Shown one piece after another: positions 3,357-5,973 of a stretch of 5,973 nucleotides of DNA; positions within the stretch are counted from its first letter, which is position 1, and every line of letters begins with the position of its first letter. The notes under the pieces are model-generated. The model saw only the letters and a list, made by a program, of their open reading frames with translations. It was not told where the DNA came from and searched no databases. This DNA is from an uncultured Clostridia bacterium. Its GTDB lineage: Bacteria; Bacillota; Clostridia; Oscillospirales; Ruminococcaceae. A program made the translations under genes and the position numbers. Where the stretch lies: the NCBI GenBank assembly GCA_944388825.1, contig CALXKG010000011.1, positions 1 to 5,973 of the forward strand, written 5' to 3'.

Positions 3357-5973
3357 TCCAATATTTTTTTCAGGTACTGGCCGGTATACGACTGCTTTAC
3401 CTGCGCGACCTCTTCCGGCGTCCCGGTGGCGACGATGGTGCCGCCCCGGTCGCCGCCTTCCGGCCCCAGGTCGATGATATAGTCGGCGGTCTTGATGACG
3501 TCCAGGTTGTGCTCGATGACGATGACGGTGTTGCCCTGGCCGGTCAGCTGCTGCAGGACCTCGATCAGCATATGCACGTCGTAGGTGTGCAGGCCGGTCG
3601 TCGGCTCGTCCAGGATATAGACCGTTTTCCCGGTGCTCCTGCGGGAGAGCTCGGTCGCCAGCTTGACCCGCTGGGCCTCGCCGCCCGAAAGGGTGGTGGC
3701 CGGCTGCCCCAGCTTGATATACCCCAGCCCCACCTGGCAGAGGGTCTCGATCTTCCGCCTGATCTTGGGCAGGCTGTCGAAAAAGAGCAGCGCCTCCTCG
3801 GCGGTCATCTCCAGCACATCCGAGATGCTTTTGCCCTTGTATTTTACCTCCAGCGTCTCGCGGTTATACCGTTTGCCCTTGCAGACCTCGCAGGGGACGA
3901 AGATATCCGGCAGAAAGTGCATCTCGATTTTGAGGATGCCGTCCCCCTCGCAGGCCTCGCACCGCCCGCCCTTGACGTTGAAGGAGAACCGCCCCGAGTC
4001 GTACCCCCGCATCTTCGCGTCGGGGGTGGAGGCAAACAGCGCCCGGATGTCGGTGAAGACGCCGGTATAGGTGGCGGGGTTGGAGCGGGGGGTGCGCCCG
4101 ATCGGCGACTGGTCGATGTCGATGACCTTGTCGACCGCTTCGATGCCGCTGAGCCCGTCAAAGTCCCCCGGCCGCACCCGGGCGGTCGACAGCTTCTGGG
4201 CCAGCGACTTGTAGAGCAGTTCGTTTACCAGGCTGGACTTGCCGCTCCCGGATACCCCGGTGACGGCGGTGAAGGTGCCGAGCGGGAAGGAGACGTCGAT
4301 ATTTTTGAGGTTGTTCTGCCTGGCACCTTTGACGGTCAGCCAGTGCCCGTTGCCCTTCCGGCGCTCCGCCGGCACCTCGATCTTCCGCCGCCCCGAGAGG
4401 TACTGCCCGGTCATCGACCGGGGGGCGTCCATGATATCCTGCAAAGAACCCTTTGCGACGATCTCCCCGCCGTGCACCCCGGCCCCCGGCCCGACGTCGA
4501 CGATATAGTCGGCGGCGCGGATGGTGTCCTCGTCGTGCTCGACGACGATCAGCGTGTTGCCGAGGTCGCGCAGCTGTTTCAGGGTGCCCAGCAGCTTGTC
4601 GTTGTCCCGCTGGTGCAGCCCGATCGACGGCTCGTCCAGGATATACAGGACGCCGACCAGGCTGGAACCGATCTGGGTCGCGAGCCGGATCCGCTGGCTC
4701 TCGCCGCCGGACAGGGTCGCCGACGCCCGGGAGAGGGTCAGGTATTCCAGCCCGACCGACTGCAAAAACCCGAGCCGCGCCCGGATCTCCTTTAAGATCT
4801 GCGCGGCGATCATCTGCTCCTTTTCGCTGAGGGACAGCCCGTCCAGGAACCGGAGCGCCTCAGTCACCGACATCTTGCAGAAGTCGCTGATATTCTTCCC
4901 GCCGACCGTGACCGCCAGGTACTCCGGCTTCAGCCGGTCTCCGTGGCAGTCGGGGCAGGGGACGCTGGACATCACCCCGGTGATCTCGTCCCGCACCCAG
5001 CTGGACTGGGTCTCCCGGAACCGCCGTTCCAGGTTGTTGATCACCCCTTCAAAGACGGTGTCATAGCTGCCGGTGCCGTATTCCTTCTGCCGCACCATAT
5101 GGATCCGCTCGTCCCCGGTGCCGTAGAGGACGGCGTTTTTCTGCTTTTCGGTCAGCTCTTTCCAGGGGGTGTCCAGCGTAAAGCCGTAATGGTTCGCCAA
5201 GGCTTCATAATACATCTGGGCGATCGTCCCGCTGTCCCCGATGTACCAGCCGGAGGCCTTGACCGCCCCCTGCCGGATGGAGAGGTTTTCGTTGGGGATG
5301 ACCAGCGCGGGGTCGACCTTCATAAACGTCCCGAGGCCGGTGCATTTGGGGCAGGCCCCCTGGGGGTTGTTGAACGAGAACATCCGCGGTTCCAGCTCCC
5401 CGACCGAGACCCCGTGGTCGGGGCAGGCGTAGGACTGGGAAAAAGTCAGGTCCTCGCCGTTTACTTCGGCGATCATCAGCCCCCCGCTTAAGGAGAGCGC
5501 CGTCTCGATCGAGTCGGTCAGCCGGCTCTCGATCCCTTCGCCCACCGCGATCCGGTCGACGACCACTTCGATGTTGTGCTTTTTGTTTTTCTCGAGGGTA
5601 ATTTCCTCCGACAGGTCGTAGATGTTCCCATCCACCCGCACCCGGACATAGCCGCTCTTGCGGGCGGACTCGAATTCCTTCTGGTGGGTGCCCTTCCGGC
5701 CCCGGACGACCGGGGCTAAAATCTGCATCCGGGTCCGCGCCGGGTAGGCCATCAGCTGGTCTACCATCTGGTCGACCGTCTGCTGCTTGATCTCCCGCCC
5801 GCAGACGGGGCAGTGGGGGATGCCGATCCGGGCGTAGAGCAGCCGCAGGTAATCGTATACTTCGGTCACTGTCCCGACGGTCGAACGGGGGTTTTTGCTG
5901 GTGGTCTTCTGGTCGATGGAAATGGCGGGGGAGAGCCCTTCGATCGAATCGACGTCCGGCTTCTCCATCTGCC
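3353..5973 (-). CDS. uvrA: UvrA, excision nuclease ABC subunit A (5' end outside window)
   Basis: UvrA is the ABC-type ATPase that dimerises, finds bulky DNA lesions and loads UvrB in nucleotide excision repair. The frame enters at the right edge reading ..QMEKPDVDSIEGLSPAISIDQK, so about 70 N-terminal residues with the first Walker A are missing. Counting from that Met, the landmarks are CPVCG (53-57), the first zinc motif with C182, H185, C206 and C209, the first signature LSGGESQRIRLA (419-430), Walker B YILDEPSIGLH (442-452), the second Walker A TGVSGSGKSS (570-579), the second zinc motif (C670, C673, C693, C696), the second signature LSGGEAQRVKLA (760-771) and Walker B YILDEPTTGLH (784-794). 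The end at LKKILE is normal. The oddity is that the usual second Cys of the first zinc motif is His (codon at 5414-5416). Its promoter lies outside the window. Confidence 0.98.
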   Translation of the reverse strand, partial: QMEKPDVDSIEGLSPAISIDQKTTSKNPRSTVGTVTEVYDYLRLLYARIGIPHCPVCGREIKQQTVDQMVDQLMAYPARTRMQILAPVVRGRKGTHQKEFESARKSGYVRVRVDGNIYDLSEEITLEKNKKHNIEVVVDRIAVGEGIESRLTDSIETALSLSGGLMIAEVNGEDLTFSQSYACPDHGVSVGELEPRMFSFNNPQGACPKCTGLGTFMKVDPALVIPNENLSIRQGAVKASGWYIGDSGTIAQMYYEALANHYGFTLDTPWKELTEKQKNAVLYGTGDERIHMVRQKEYGTGSYDTVFEGVINNLERRFRETQSSWVRDEITGVMSSVPCPDCHGDRLKPEYLAVTVGGKNISDFCKMSVTEALRFLDGLSLSEKEQMIAAQILKEIRARLGFLQSVGLEYLTLSRASATLSGGESQRIRLATQIGSSLVGVLYILDEPSIGLHQRDNDKLLGTLKQLRDLGNTLIVVEHDEDTIRAADYIVDVGPGAGVHGGEIVAKGSLQDIMDAPRSMTGQYLSGRRKIEVPAERRKGNGHWLTVKGARQNNLKNIDVSFPLGTFTAVTGVSGSGKSSLVNELLYKSLAQKLSTARVRPGDFDGLSGIEAVDKVIDIDQSPIGRTPRSNPATYTGVFTDIRALFASTPDAKMRGYDSGRFSFNVKGGRCEACEGDGILKIEMHFLPDIFVPCEVCKGKRYNRETLEVKYKGKSISDVLEMTAEEALLFFDSLPKIRRKIETLCQVGLGYIKLGQPATTLSGGEAQRVKLATELSRRSTGKTVYILDEPTTGLHTYDVHMLIEVLQQLTGQGNTVIVIEHNLDVIKTADYIIDLGPEGGDRGGTIVATGTPEEVAQVKQSYTGQYLKKILE

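Noticed and set aside
3269..4795. Long 508-codon open frame on the plus strand opposite uvrA
   Set aside because: It is antisense to a clear UvrA coding region, starts inside a terminator stem, and its composition (D, G, P, R, V rich, no motifs) is typical of a GC-rich shadow frame.

Overview
The window looks like chromosomal DNA from a GC-rich member of the Firmicutes, most likely a clostridium of the Oscillospirales/Ruminococcaceae kind. The reasons are AT-rich sigma-A promoters, several with a TGn extended -10, set in otherwise GC-rich sequence; strong purine Shine-Dalgarno sites; compact stem plus T-run terminators; and the gene types (UvrA, a DUF378/YuzA-like protein, a clostridial-type esterase). 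This placement is inference from style, not from a marker gene. No tRNA, rRNA, CRISPR array, insertion sequence or phage gene is visible.

Layout: 1-619 (-) is the N-terminal part of an alpha/beta-hydrolase esterase, running off the left edge, with its own promoter at 678-706. Two stacked terminators (718-767) separate it from a membrane-anchored NERD-domain protein (774-1391, -), whose PD-(D/E)XK active site looks degenerate. A divergent intergenic region follows, with an inverted repeat over the promoter and a GC-rich leader hairpin. It leads to a 66-residue DUF378 membrane protein (1566-1766, +). Immediately after that gene lie a TTGACA promoter and an unannotated-type 55-codon GTG-start ORF (1829-1996, +) with a signal/anchor segment.

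The region 1992-2097 holds an extended -10 promoter that overlaps the stop codon of that small ORF, then an 8-bp hairpin, a pyrimidine-rich single-stranded tract and a strong terminator. This is the architecture of a roughly 95-nt small RNA, or else an unusually structured 3' UTR. It is the best candidate here for something undescribed. A sugar phosphate isomerase/epimerase (TIM barrel) gene follows at 2243-3151 (+), transcribed from a strong promoter.

The convergent region 3152-3352 contains two terminators, two short palindromes that share a GC-CAGC core, and a 7-bp tandem repeat whose last unit supplies the stop codon of uvrA. From 3353 to the right edge (-) is uvrA, missing about its first 70 codons. 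One cysteine of its first zinc-binding motif is replaced by histidine.

The genes do not form one pathway. Nearly every gene has its own promoter and terminator, so this is a run of single-gene transcription units with housekeeping DNA repair at one end.
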